Source: Saururus chinensis
Lineage: Eukaryota; Streptophyta; Magnoliopsida; Piperales; Saururaceae
Length of the DNA: 64,000 nucleotides
NCBI GenBank assembly: GCA_035235625.1
Contig: CP141144.1
Span: 34,718,014-34,782,013, forward strand
Reading direction: 5' to 3'
Shown: in pieces, positions 41,631 through 53,900 of the stretch
Layout of the letters: each line of letters begins with the position of its first letter
How positions within the stretch are numbered: the first letter of the stretch is position 1
Translations under genes and position numbers: made by a program
The notes under the pieces: model-generated
What the model was told of the DNA's origin: nothing
What the model saw: only the letters and a program-made list of their open reading frames with translations
Databases searched by the model: none

Positions 41631-41639
41631 CCTCTCGTG

Positions 41640-43470
41640 CCTAACATCAAACCTAGAGTAGGTAATATATCATGAAACCGAAGGTAGCCTCTGCTCTATA
41701 GCTACGACCTTTGCATTACCTCCAAGGTCTTCTCCCTCATGAACCTGCACTACAAAGGATGCTAAATATATAGGTATACTTAGTGGAATTTCAATTCAAA
41801 AGAAAACAAATAATTTGATCAACATACCAATAAAGAACCTGTAATTAATATCAATACCAATGACATAGAGATCAAAATTTACACTTACCTTTCAATATCA
41901 AGTATACTTACAATATGAAACTCTATTTTAGGGTTCTCTAGATGTGATAGCCTCATTTAGGAGTTCCAACTTAAGTAGATATTGGACTACCACAAATTCA
42001 ACCTCAATCTTTTCCTGAAGCTTGCCCCACCTCACTACAACATGATATGGGCTCACTAGGGCTCATGAACCCTAGTGTGGAGATCTTGACTATCATAATT
42101 GTCAAAACCTGTTGTATTTCATTGTGTAGGACTAGTCATCTTTTTATGCTCTAGTCTATTCAAACTTAACTTTGGGGACATGGGAGTGGCTCTTTATAAT
42201 GCTCATTCTTAGAGAGTAGGAAGACCATGATCCTATTTTATACTATACCCTTCCGTTTTTCATAGCTAAATGACTCAACTGAGGAGCCGATAAAGCACTA
42301 CGAATCTTGGACCTTTTGTTCCTAATGCATCAGTTCGGGATGATCAAATTATCATATCACATGGTTTTATAAACATGCTTTAGGGTTTACTAACCCTCAC
42401 TTGGTACATGCTTACTCAGCATGCCATACATATCATAAAATCCTTAATAATTATCCAAATATATGTAATTGTCATATAGCTTATTCCTTGCTATAAAACA
42501 CATTAAAATCTTTACTATGAAGTACCATTAGTAACCTTACCTATAGGTCGGTCAGATGACCAATGACATCAATAGATCCATAGATGTGTCAAACGTTCAC
42601 CAATAGTGGGATGAATGGATAAGTCCACCTCACTGATAGGTCCGCTAGATAACTAATGAACATATTTAAATCCACCAACATGTCGAACCTTCACTGATAG
42701 AGGGTTGGGTAGATAAGCCCACCTCATCGATGCCTCACCAATGCGTCAGCCTCACTATTGATGGCTAGTCAACATGCATGTACTAGGCACTGCTAATCCT
42801 CTTCCTTTCACTAGTGCAGTTATCGACACGTCGGTGACTTCATCAATGATTGGGAAAAGCATGTTAAGAGACCCTCCTTACTTTCCAAACACATATTTAT
42901 CTCATCAAAAACATCGGTATTTATTCCAAAACCAATTATAAACCAATTGAGTCACAAATCAAGCATTAAACTTGTCATAATCCAAATTCACCATTAGAGT
43001 ACTTACATGTAAAGCTCAGCTTAAAAAAAAAACATAAACATGAGTTCATGAAAATTTAGAAATTAAAGAATAATAGAAATTAGAATACATTTTCTTAAGA
43101 GGATATTGCAAGCCAACCTGTATAGATGTGAAGTGTCTGTGTCTTCCTCTCGATTTGCACCCATAAACTAGTCTTTCGGCACTAGGACTCCTTTGAGATT
43201 TCCTTTCATCATTCAAATTCTAAATTTTACTCTATTTATATTGGGATAACTACTTATGGAGTTTCATAACTACAAAATTACCTCATTTTCCAAGATAACT
43301 GATGCATCCAATTTTAATTGGTAGACCAACGATGCATCGAAGCCTACCGACAATAACATTTGCATTATATCATCAGTAATTCACCAACGTGTTGGTGGCT
43401 TGCCGGTGATTAAAAAAATTATTAAATAAAAAATAACATTTTCCTTGAATATAAGGGTTGTCACACATCC
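41640..43470 (-). repeat. Family B long repeat, copy 2
   Basis: Same landmarks as copy 1: ACAAAGGATGCTAAATATATAGGTATACTTAGTGG, TCTTTTCCTGAAGC (42,007-42,020), ATTTTATACTATACCCTTCCG (42,234) and AACGTGTTGGTGGC (43,390). The minus-strand start TGTGACAACCCTTATATTC lies at about 43,450-43,470. Roughly 70% like copy 1. Confidence 0.55.
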
Positions 43471-44638
43471 AAATTCTAAATACAAAAAGAAAATTCATTC
43501 AAATATTTGGGATGTTACATGTATCTAGATTGATCCAATTTGTAGCTTGTTCACAGTTATATCTATTTATCTTATTATCATGTCCATATTCCCCATATGA
43601 TCATTAAAGTGTCCAAAATATGTCCAAATAGCTTAGCCATACATCAATTCTACAAAAACATTATTGACAAAGATAGACATGACATATAGCAATTTTCCAA
43701 CATTTAAAAGTGAGTGTACAAGTCCACAATTCCTACATAAACACATTTAGATCCTAATTAACTCTAAAATGACACTTATCTAACAAACCATGTACCAAGG
43801 TATTGACATCTACATATTTCATGAATATCAATTACTTTAAACATTTTTCTAAAATTATACCAAAACCCCAAATTTTTATAAACATTTTTAAATTTTTTTC
43901 TAAAAAACTTTTTTTAAATGTGTTTCAAAAATTTTGCTTAATTTTTTTTTCGTTTCTTTAAGAGCAATTTAAAAGACTTACAACAAAACCATAGAATTGT
44001 AGTTTTTGAACATATGAATAACAAACCATTTACTAATATTATATCCACTAGTGTTCCCAAGACAAACTAAGTTTCATTATTGCACTCACCATCAAAGCAA
44101 AATAACAAGTACATGATAAGTTCGATACTATAGCCTAACTATAACTTTTGAAGTGTCAAAAGTTAAACCCTAGTATGAAAGATCAAGCTCTTAACACTAC
44201 TCTCAGCTCCATTCTCAAGCTCTTGTAGCTCTTTCACTGAACTAGCATCACTTAGATGTCTGAATATATTTGCACATACTCTAAAATATTGAAAGTTATA
44301 AATGATTCCATAGTCCCTTAATAGTTAAATGTTACAATTAGGAAATGGAAAACATCTTCCAAATTTTACTAGTTTGCAGAATATCATCATAAGATTTAGT
44401 TGTAAGGTTCTACACCATTGTTTCTCACTCATGGAGCAACAAAGATAATGACTATGATCCTTAGAGTCCTTCAATCACCCTTACACTTGTTGACCTACAC
44501 CTCTATGCCATAAAAATAAAGGTTAAAGTTCTTGAATATTGCTCACAGATAGTGGTAGTAGGATTCCTAGACTATCATGAAGTCCTTGGACACTGCCCAA
44601 CAAGTGCACACGATGACGCATGAAATGTTGGCAACCCT

Positions 44639-45445
44639 ATGCATGACTACTCCACTCCCTTTGTCATATATTTAGTGCCCTATTCAGTTTTTAAAAACAA
44701 ACTAAAATTAGTTTTTATAAATAAACTAATTCTAGTTTATTTTCAAAAACTAAATAACTTACTTAATATGGAACAAATAGAATATTTAAATCAAAATTAC
44801 ACATTACATGGAAATCATGTGAAAGAAATGTCATCTCTAATGATAACTGTAATCCTAGGGTTTTGCTATTTTATTCTTACCTTTCAAAACATGGCCTTTA
44901 AATCCTCAGTTATCATTTTTTCTTATCCTATGCTATGCATAAAAACATTCTTTGCACATCTTGAGTGCCTCTTCAAATTCTTTGGGTGTCAAGATAGAAA
45001 ACCCACACAAATTGAAAAAAAATTTGTAGAAAATTTTCACTTGGACCCAAGGGTGATCCCTATTATCCAATGGGTCTCGGCATACACTACTTTACCTGTA
45101 CAATTACAAAACATAACTAGCTTTTCTATTAGGTCATGCAAAAATGCAGCCTATCATCTAGCTCTTCCTATCAGGTTCGACAAAAAAGGAGTTTGTCATC
45201 TTATTTTGAAAATTTTCAAACTACATTTTTATCTTCTAGGGATGTTGCCCTCATCTCCACCAAGCATCATGACCACTACCACTGACACCACTCCCCCCCT
45301 CTTATCCCACCTTGTCACCTCTGCCTTTTTCACCCCACCGCCGCTTTCACCTCCTCTGCCTTTGGTACAATGCCAATGTGGTTGCAACCACCAATGCCAT
45401 TGTGCTTTGCCATCACATTGTAGGCCACCATTGCCTATGCAATGA
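44639..45445 (+). CDS. Unrecognised 268-codon open reading frame (doubtful)
   Basis: The longest uninterrupted frame in the window. The first 45 residues come from an AT-rich ACTAAAATTAGTTT repeat-like segment; the middle (about 65-210) contains IEYLNQNYTL, FGCQDRKPTQIEKKF and RVIPIIQWVSAYTTLPVQL; the last 60 residues are low-complexity Pro/Thr/Ser and Cys-rich. I recognise no domain. No introns or neighbouring exons are evident. Such length by chance in this AT-rich context is unlikely, though the CT-rich tail lowers stop frequency. It could be a captured gene fragment inside a repeat or a chance frame. Confidence 0.2.
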   Translation: MHDYSTPFVIYLVPYSVFKNKLKLVFINKLILVYFQKLNNLLNMEQIEYLNQNYTLHGNHVKEMSSLMITVILGFCYFILTFQNMAFKSSVIIFSYPMLCIKTFFAHLECLFKFFGCQDRKPTQIEKKFVENFHLDPRVIPIIQWVSAYTTLPVQLQNITSFSIRSCKNAAYHLALPIRFDKKGVCHLILKIFKLHFYLLGMLPSSPPSIMTTTTDTTPPLLSHLVTSAFFTPPPLSPPLPLVQCQCGCNHQCHCALPSHCRPPLPMQ

Positions 45446-45708
45446 CACAACCACCTCATCACTACCACCATCGTCTAGCTCCTATAGAGTTCTACCAAAT
45501 ATAATTTTACTCTACAAAACATAATATAGTTTTACTATAAACTAGACCACCTCGATGGCTCCACAATAGTCACATTTGGTTGTGAGTTGGCCACAATGGC
45601 AAAATCTAGTTCGACCATGGCCCCCACCATGTTACAACCTCCACCAAACTCCAAAAAAGTATAAAATTTTATGTTGCATGTTTAGTATAATTTTATGGTT
45701 TTGTGCAT

Positions 45709-46180
45709 GTGGCACCCCATATTTGTTAGAAAAAATAATCTTTTATTTTTTAAATTAACTTTTTTCATCGATATGCCACCAACATACTATACATGTTGAT
45801 GAAAATCAGTCTTAACGGTTAGCAGACACCAATGTGTCAATGGTCATGTCAATGAAACCGTAAGACATGGTTACATAAGAATATGGGGAGTTATGCGGTA
45901 CTAAATGCTAGAGGCAATTATGCCCTATTTAAAGGGAGATGATCTCGGAATTTTTGAGGGTTGGAGAGTCTCTGTGGAGTTCAAGCGAGAGTGGAGTGCT
46001 TATCTCAAATCAAGAGATTTTTAAATTTATTTTCCATAAATCCAATAATGGAAGCAAATTTTTTAGAACTTTTGGTCAAATAATGGACAAGATATCCGAG
46101 GGTGACTACTCTTTTTTCGAACATAATCATATTCAAACCAGAGTACCATAATATTCAAGGCTAAATCATATTAGAAAACA
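45709..46180 (+). repeat. Family B LTR-like start, forward fragment
   Basis: Begins TGTGGCACCCCATATTTG, then an ATAATCTTTTATTTTTT tract and GCCACCAACATACTATACATGTTG, matching the minus-strand start of copy 1. A TATA-like CTATTTAAAGGGAG lies at 45,927, with a leader after it. The downstream part is missing and a reverse copy begins directly after. Confidence 0.5.
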
Positions 46181-46189
46181 AATAGGGTC

Positions 46190-48010
46190 TTGCTGCATGC
46201 CCAGGGTACATAATATGCAACAAATGTAGTACAAATAAACAAGCTGACATTGACATGCCTAAAGTAGTACAAACAAACTAAAATTTAGTTAATAAAAGCA
46301 TAAAGAATCCTACATCAGCTAAGCAGTCACTTATCGTCCTTTGCTCCAAAAACTACAATTCCTACCTGTTCACTCTTTCAGTGAACTTGAATAACAAGGA
46401 TGTGACTATATGAATATACCCAGTGGGATGACTAAACGAGAACCACATGTAATGACAATATAACATAATTCAAAGAGTAATATAATAACATATTCATGCA
46501 ACACAAGCCTTTATTAAGTATAAACAATGCCATAATTAAACAATGTCACAAGATCATAATCACATAACACCATGACTACACTTAGAAGTCGATCTTCCTC
46601 ACTAAGTGCATATTACCATAGGTCTCTATGACACGATAGCCGCATCTAGGAGTCCAATCCCCTCACTATACCATGGACTACTTATAAACTTGACCTTAAT
46701 TTTTCTAAAGTTTGCCTGCCCCATCTATTCCATGAAGCTAAGGCCCACAAGGGCTTGCAAACCAAGTGGTTGAGATCTTGACCACCATGTTCATTAAAAC
46801 TTCATGTATTGCACTGCACTAGATGAGTCATCTTTACATGCTCTAATCCATTCAAACCTAACTCTTAGGCAACAACTCCCACTTTTAGAGAGTTGAAAGA
46901 CCATGATCCTTTTTTATACTATACCCTTTTGTTTACCTGGCTAAAATGACTCACTTTTGGAGCTAACCAAAAAATAAGATCCTTTGTCCTTGTCCATGAT
47001 GGTCAAGGGTTCTGCCCATCATGAGGATTCATATATGCATTAGGGTTTACTTGCCCTTACATAACATATTATAAACATCATTCACCATGCATCCAAATAC
47101 AAGGAAAATCATACTATTGTATAATTGTAAATACCATAAACATTATCATAAATCATGCTTCAAAATACTCTACACTGATATCAGTGGTAAGCTCATTGAC
47201 GTGTTAGCCAAGCCGTTAATGACCTTCAACATCCCGTCAATGTGTTGAATCCCTACCGATAGTGGGTTGATTGTGAAATCCTTCCTTATCTGTGCCACAC
47301 CGTCATGTTGATCTCATTGATTGTGACCAGATAAACATTGACATGCTACAACGTGTTGATGCAATATCTTCCTCCCATTGATGTTGTCACCAACATGTTG
47401 GTGGTCGAACCATTGATTGGGAAGAAAATAACAAAGACTGCTCTGGCTTACCCAAATCTTCTAAACAAGAACCATAATTTATCATTACCTACCATCGAGT
47501 TGTCATGGAAAACTAGTACAAACATATAGTTATTATGAATTGACAACACATGATCTCACATAATCAACAAGCATATATCTAAGAAAGTAAGAAAAACATG
47601 CTTTTATACCCACCAACAAGCATGTAAAAACTACAAATCATCAATTCAAAATAATCAAATGGTAACCACGCTAGCAATCCAAACTTTTTTCCCACCAAAA
47701 TGCAAGGTCTCCAAAGTCTGGTTCTTTCTCCTCTTCCTCCGAATTTTTTACATGCCCTAATCTCTCCTTGCTTCAAAGTCAGGAATTCAAATTATGAGGT
47801 GTCAAAGGTACTTGTAGGGGTGAAAAACTAACCGAATTCTGGTGCATAACTACTTCTAAAACAGCACATAATCACTATGTTTAGCAATATTGCACATGTC
47901 AACATCTGCACCAACTTCATTGATGCATCAATGGCCTACCGATAGTAGAATTAACATTTCCCCGACATGTTGATGCTTGCCGATAGAAACTTTTTCTTTT
48001 CAAATTTTAA
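46190..48010 (-). repeat. Family B long repeat, copy 3
   Basis: Shares AACAAGGATGTGACTATATGAATATACCCAGTGGGATG-type sequence (46,393-46,430), CTTCATGTATTGCACTGCAC (46,800), TTTTATACTATACCC (46,912), CTACCGATAGTGGGTTGAT (47,252) and GTTGATGCTTGCCGATAG (47,965) with copies 1 and 2. Confidence 0.55.
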
Positions 48011-48289
48011 AACATGCGTAGAAACAAGTCTTAGAGAACCTTGTGTTTCCCTTTTCATATGGTTGGGTGTGACTATGAAACATTGAAAGGTATGATTGTC
48101 AAATCACAAACCTTGTTACTGTATGATGTTCAAATTACATGATTTTCTTCATTTTCTTTGTTATTTGATAATATGAATTTATGCATTATTGTTTACTAAT
48201 TTTTTTTAATGTGTTATGAGTAACAATGGTGATTTTGCTGCCTACTGCTTATAGGTATTCTTTCATTTTTAACTTGTAAGAATCTCAAG

Positions 48290-49060
48290 TTGTAAGTGGA
48301 ATTTATCATTATTTTTAGAAGAAAATGCAATCATCACCATAGTGGTCGACATGTCGGTGACTGTGTTGGTGGTTGGAGGAAGATAAGCAGTATTGACATT
48401 GACAACATCATCGGTGTTAATTTGGTCACCAAACTGGTACCTCAGGTCAGTCATAGTATTGGAAACATGGGCTTCCCTAGCCTATCCATTGTCAATAAGA
48501 GTTCAAAGCATCAACGGGGACATGAATGGTTATTGACATTTTGGCTGACACATCTTTGAGATCTCAATGGTGCATTGGTTCATGAATTTCAAACATGATT
48601 TCCATTATATTGATGCTACTTATAAGGTATATAATAGCATGATTTTCGTGCATGATGAATATGTAAATACATGATAAGGTATAAATATATGATGTTGGGG
48701 TAAGTAAACCCTATGCATGTATGAATCCTTGTAATGGATAGATACCCATAAGCGTTAGCTTCCACAATAAAAAACTAAGTGGTATGGTGGTTCATATTCT
48801 AGCAAGGGTAGTTGGACTCATAGATGTGACCATCAATTCTTAAAGAGCCTTGTGTTTCCTTTTTGTTCTTGTTTGGGTGTGACTATGAAAGATTAAAAGG
48901 TATATTTATCTTGACTTACTTTATATTCTTCTGTTTTATTTGCCATTGTGGTTCTTATTTTGCAATCCTATTTGGGTATATTGTATACTCAACATCCATT
49001 GTGGTATAGATATTGTAGGTGGAGATCATTTGCCCAGGGTTGAGGAGGCAGTAATATGAA
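48290..49060 (+). repeat. Family B fragment, forward
   Basis: Carries the opposite-strand forms of family B landmarks: GTCGACATGTCGGTGACTGTGTTGGTGG (two overlapping shared blocks at 48,343-48,372), GTAAGTAAACCCTATGCATG (48,699) and TTGTAATGGATAGATACCC (48,729). Non-coding. Confidence 0.45.
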
Positions 49061-49469
49061 CTTCTTGTTGCCTAGGTTGCTCCTCTTCTTGTTGCTTGGC
49101 TTTCTCATTTTCTTATATAAAGACTTATTAATCAAAGTTGGGGATTGACTTAGACATGATTTAATGATATAAATATGATATTACTCACTTGCATTGGAAT
49201 GTGAAAACGAGTAAGCATGCTCTAAAATAATTTCATTGTTTATTTCAAGTGTCCTTTATTTAAATTTTTTTCACTCCATAAAGCTCAAGGTATTTTGCAT
49301 ATTTTTCTAGAAGAATATATAAAAATACATATGTAAATTTTGAGGAATGACAATGCACTAAATGTAACCATGGTTGGGCTCTAGCCAACCATTGTTGGCG
49401 TCCATGGCTGCTGGCCACCATATCTAATCAACTATGGTCGTGGTTATAATGTTACATGATTGTTGCAAT

Positions 49470-50490
49470 TATTGATTGCCAAATCTGGATAACTATCACG
49501 GGTGCAAAGCTAAGTCTAGTATTCGCACACGTGATGGCCTGGATGCATCGCCTTCTACCCTTTCACCCAAGTATATTGCACATCTAAAACAAAGCAAAAC
49601 TTAGGAAAAATATACAGAAAAAGGAGGACCACCTCCATTTACACTAACAAGACATCGACCTTGCTCTCAAATTCAACGCCTTCTCAGCTATCTTACAAAC
49701 CAGTCCACCCCTTAGCATAAATATGTCTCAAGCCTTGCTGAGATGTCAAGTATGGTCCGCCCCTTGGCTGAGTGTGCTCCCATCAGCTCCTCTAAGTCGC
49801 CAACGAAGTGTTTGCTACCCAACAGTCCTCTAGAACTGTCGCCAAATCTCTCAATCTGCCTTTGCAGAATTTCTAAGTTCTCTAAAAGCTTGAATCCCTT
49901 TTTAAGTAGCCATGACGCCCCTTATATAGGAAAAGGTTGGGAAGCAGAGTCCTAGAGTCCTACTAGGACTTGCTCACCTCTTTAGTTACAAATTCGGAAT
50001 CCCACTTCCCTGCCTATACACAAATAGAAAACCAATCTAAGCAACTACCCAAAACCATATCTAAGGATCCCTAACCCAATAAGAAATCCAGCTGAGACCT
50101 CCTTAAAGCGTCCCGCCTTATTTAGCGTTCATCGGAACTCCTACTCTAGCTAGAAATCTTCAACTCACATACCATTCGCCTAAAAAGAGTCTTGGCTACA
50201 TCCACTTCTTACGAAGAATCATTTTCCTACTAAGATTCGTCCACTTTGAGCAAACCAACTTATGTACAACTCCTTGTCTAGACTTCCTACTTGCATTAAG
50301 CTTCTAAAGCAACTCTTAGTTATACTAGAAAATATGAGAACGAATCAGCAACTATAGCCAGCGTTTATCCTACTTCAAATAGAAGTTATCTGTGGGAGTC
50401 CTAGCCTACTTAGGAACCATCTTAGGCGATGGCACTAAGCCTGCCATGGAATCCTACTTTAAGTTGGACTTGTATATGACTCCACCAACA
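49470..50490 (-). repeat. LTR-like block, possibly a solo copia-type LTR
   Basis: Read on the minus strand it starts TGTTGGTGGAGTCATATAC at 50,490. It has a CCTATATAAGGGGCG TATA box (49,920-49,934), then a leader of about 450 bp. The layout fits an LTR retrotransposon end. No partner LTR, primer site or target duplication was found, and its inner boundary is uncertain. It lies about 450 bp upstream of the gamma-glutamyl hydrolase gene. Confidence 0.4.
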
Positions 50491-50983
50491 CTCTAACGTT
50501 ATTGTTTCTCAGCTTTCCTTTGGCTACTCACTCACCAAGTTGAAACCCAGTTGCCCCTTAACCTATTAAGTGGCCAGGGGTCTAACAACAAGGATGGTCA
50601 CAACGACTATGCTATTGGCCGTGAAAGACATGGTACTATTGGATGTGTAGCGGTTCCCTTGGTCACCATGGCTTAGTCAGGGTAAACGTGATTAGGCAGA
50701 GAAGTAGAGGTCATAGAAAATTTGGAGCGAGTGAAAAATTATTTATGTTATAAAAAAGTGTCCTAACTTACGGTACAAAATGAACAAGTTGAGTTTGCTT
50801 ATTGTGAAGAGCCCTAAAAATTTATTTATTTTTGATATTTAACTCGCTTATTGTTTACCGGTAAGAACTGGTGCATTATCCGGGACAAGTTTGCAGTTTA
50901 AGCCGTTGGCTACCGCCGGCGGGTCCCACCATCCAACGTCACGATGAGTCGACGCCGTTGTACACAAGTGCTGAAGCGTTGGC
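50491..50983 (+). promoter_or_regulatory. Upstream region of the gamma-glutamyl hydrolase gene
   Basis: Contains a TATA-like TTATAAAAAAG (50,750-50,760) and an AT-rich stretch at 50,815-50,840, then rising GC content from 50,870 into exon 1. No specific operator can be named. Confidence 0.35.
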
Positions 50984-53900
50984 ATGATTCAGCATCCGCA
51001 GTCTCCTCCTCCTCCTCCCTCCGCCGAAATGCACGTCCGCCGCCCCTGCAGATGTGCCGCTCCAGACATCTCAGCCTCTTCACGGGGCTCCACCGACGAC
51101 TCTGCCACAGACCCGGACTTCTCCACCGCATCGTCCCACTCGGAGCTGTGGAATTGCCTCTGGATCCCCATCCTCCTCTCCTTTTCCAAGAACATCGGCT
51201 GTGCCCGAGCTCAGTCCCTGGTTCTCCCCTCCTCCGCCGACACCCTGCCAGTCCCGACCTGCTCGCTGCCAGACCAGTCGCTCTACTATCGCCCCGTGAT
51301 CGGAATCCTCAGCCACCCCGGCGACGGCGCCTCCGGGCGGCTCAACAACGCCACCTACGCCTCCTATATTGCGGCCTCCTACGTCAAGTTTGTCGAGTCC
51401 GCTGGCGCCCGTGTCATCCCCCTCATCTACAACGAACCCATGGAAACCCTGGCGGAGGTAATCAATCGTTTGGTGCTATCCGTTCTGAAGTCAATTTTTA
51501 GATTATTTCTGTGAATTACTAAATGCTTTCTGTGATTCTTGATTTTAGCTGGATATTTTGTTAAATTCAAGGTTTTTGTCGTTGCTTTCTACAAATACTT
51601 TATTTTGTAGTGTAAATTTCGATTTATTTCGGTTCCAAATTCATGAATCTTTTTTTATCTTAAAATATTGGAATTCAGGACTTCTTATGGACTATGTTTT
51701 TAAACGTGATCACTTGACAACTTGACTTGCTTTAATTCTGCTTTGAAACTACTAACTTCTATAATTAATTCTATCCATATGAGAAATGGACTGAAATTTT
51801 CGTCTAACGTGTGATTGCAGAAGCTGGAGCTGGTGAATGGTGTTCTTTTCACGGGCGGATGGGCGAAAAGTGGTTTATATTACAATGTTGTGCGGGAAAT
51901 TTTCAAGGTGTCTTCTTCTGTTTGTTCGGAAAATGACTGGGACATTTGATTTTTTGCTTTGTTGGCTTTTGTAATATTTCCTCTGTCCTATATTAATAAC
52001 TACATTTGGAATGATAGTAGTTTTTATCTAATGGTGAAACCCATAACTAAGAGAAGGGAAAATAAGCTTATGATACTCTTTTTTAAGTATCTAATCACTT
52101 AAATTAAATAAAACAAAGCTATTAATATCAAACAAACTTTTTTGTCAAATGGAGATATTAATTTAGGACAGAAGGAGTATATGACTTTTACCTTGGGTGT
52201 GCTGTAAATTGCTGGCAAAACGGATCACTGTTGGAAGTAATTGTTTGATTAGATCACTCACAGTAATGGTTACTCTTTCTTATAAAAATTGTGGAGCCAG
52301 AAAAGATGACACTAAACATTTTATGGACTTGGCTGAACCTTTCTGTTAAAAGTCAAATTGTTCCTGTTTTTCTCTCTGCAGCGAACTTTGGCCAAAAACG
52401 ATGCAGGAGATCATTTTCCTTTAGTTGCCATCTGTTTAGGGTTTGAGCTTCTTAACATGATCATCAGTGAGGTATTAGCTTTCATTCCGGCTGTCCATTT
52501 TGTTTCCTATTGTTATAAATGGCTTCATTGCTTTGTACATGGCTCCGTTAGTATTAGAGTAATCTAACCTAAGTACAATTAAATATCATTCTAAATGACT
52601 CTTAAATCCCCTTTTTGACCTTGTAGGACATGAATGTTCTTGAAAGATTTAATGCAACTGACCAGGCATCAACTCTTCAATTTACTGAAAACCTAAATTT
52701 GGAAGGGACTGTGTTCCAAAGGTATATGCTATCCTAGCATGAAACAAGTTGAGAATAATATTTCAATTCATTGTGATGCTTCAAGGACAATGGGAAATAG
52801 ATGCTCATCAAATATTAAAACCTGGTTAAAAGAGTGTTAACTAAAATAGGTTATTGTACATGAACATTTTATTTTATTGTTTTTAAGTAATTTCATAGAT
52901 CTTATGATGGAGATAGCTGAAGTACTTTGTATCAGCTCTTTGTTTAGGCTTTATTGCCGGTCTTACCAACGTCCTGAGTAGATGTATATCACTTATTTTT
53001 TCCTTCTGATTTGTTATTCCTTGCCCTATGAAGCCACCATCTGGTTTTCAATCCATTTTTCTTTTTAAAATAAAAGGACATTTAAATTTTGTTATATTTA
53101 ATCATTGAAGGTCATCCAATTACTGTGACAAGATTATTAGTTCCATATCTGTTGAAAAAGTGGCTTTCTGTTTTCTGATAGAAATGTTTGGCAGTCAAGG
53201 TTTTTAGTTAAACAATTTTATGCTTGCATCCAGCGGTGGGCTTTGGAAGAACACTAGTAGTTTCATAGGAATTTATTTAATGTGGCAGGTTTCCTCCGGA
53301 ATTGCTTCGGAAACTAAGCACGGAGTGTCTAGTCATGCAAAACCATCAGGTAAATTTTTGCTTTGTTTAGAATCAATAATTACCCTTATCTCTGATGGTT
53401 TCAGAATATTTGTAACAGTATGGAATATCACCTGAACGCTTCGCAAAATATCCCACCCTGTCAAATTTTTTTAAGATCTTGACAAGTAGTAGAGATGAAA
53501 ATTCTAAGGTATAAAAAACAATTCCTGTTCTACTGTTTAAATACTGTATTTATTTATTCAGAGATGTATATAAACTTCTTTGAATATATCTCATAGTCAA
53601 CGAGCACTCTGTCTCAGGTTTATATTTCTACTGTACAAGCACACAACTATCCTGTGACTGGCTTCCAGTGGCACCCAGAGGCATGGAGCACTCCATTTTT
53701 TCAGTTTCCCATAGAATTGATACTTGTAGTTTTTAAGGTTTCTAATTCTAGTGAATGCACTAATGTAGATTGGATTCACTGCAGAAAAATGCTTTTGAAT
53801 GGGGCTTGTCAATGATACCACACAGTGATGATGCTGTTCAGGTGACTCAAAATGTAGCCAACTTTTTCGTCAGGTATAGATTTCTTTTTCAATGTTCTGA

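Noticed and set aside
44676-46178. CCCTATTCAGTTTTT ... AAAACAAATAGGG as ends of a DNA transposon
   Set aside because: The match is short, there is no target duplication, and the right part overlaps a family B fragment.
49743-49955. Ser/Pro-rich ORF upstream of GGH
   Set aside because: It lies within the LTR-like block, opposite to that block's strand, with no domain.
50910-51316. Arg/Gly-rich ORFs opposite and out of frame with GGH exon 1
   Set aside because: Shadows of the GC-rich first exon; the true frame is fixed by conserved GGH motifs and splice phases.
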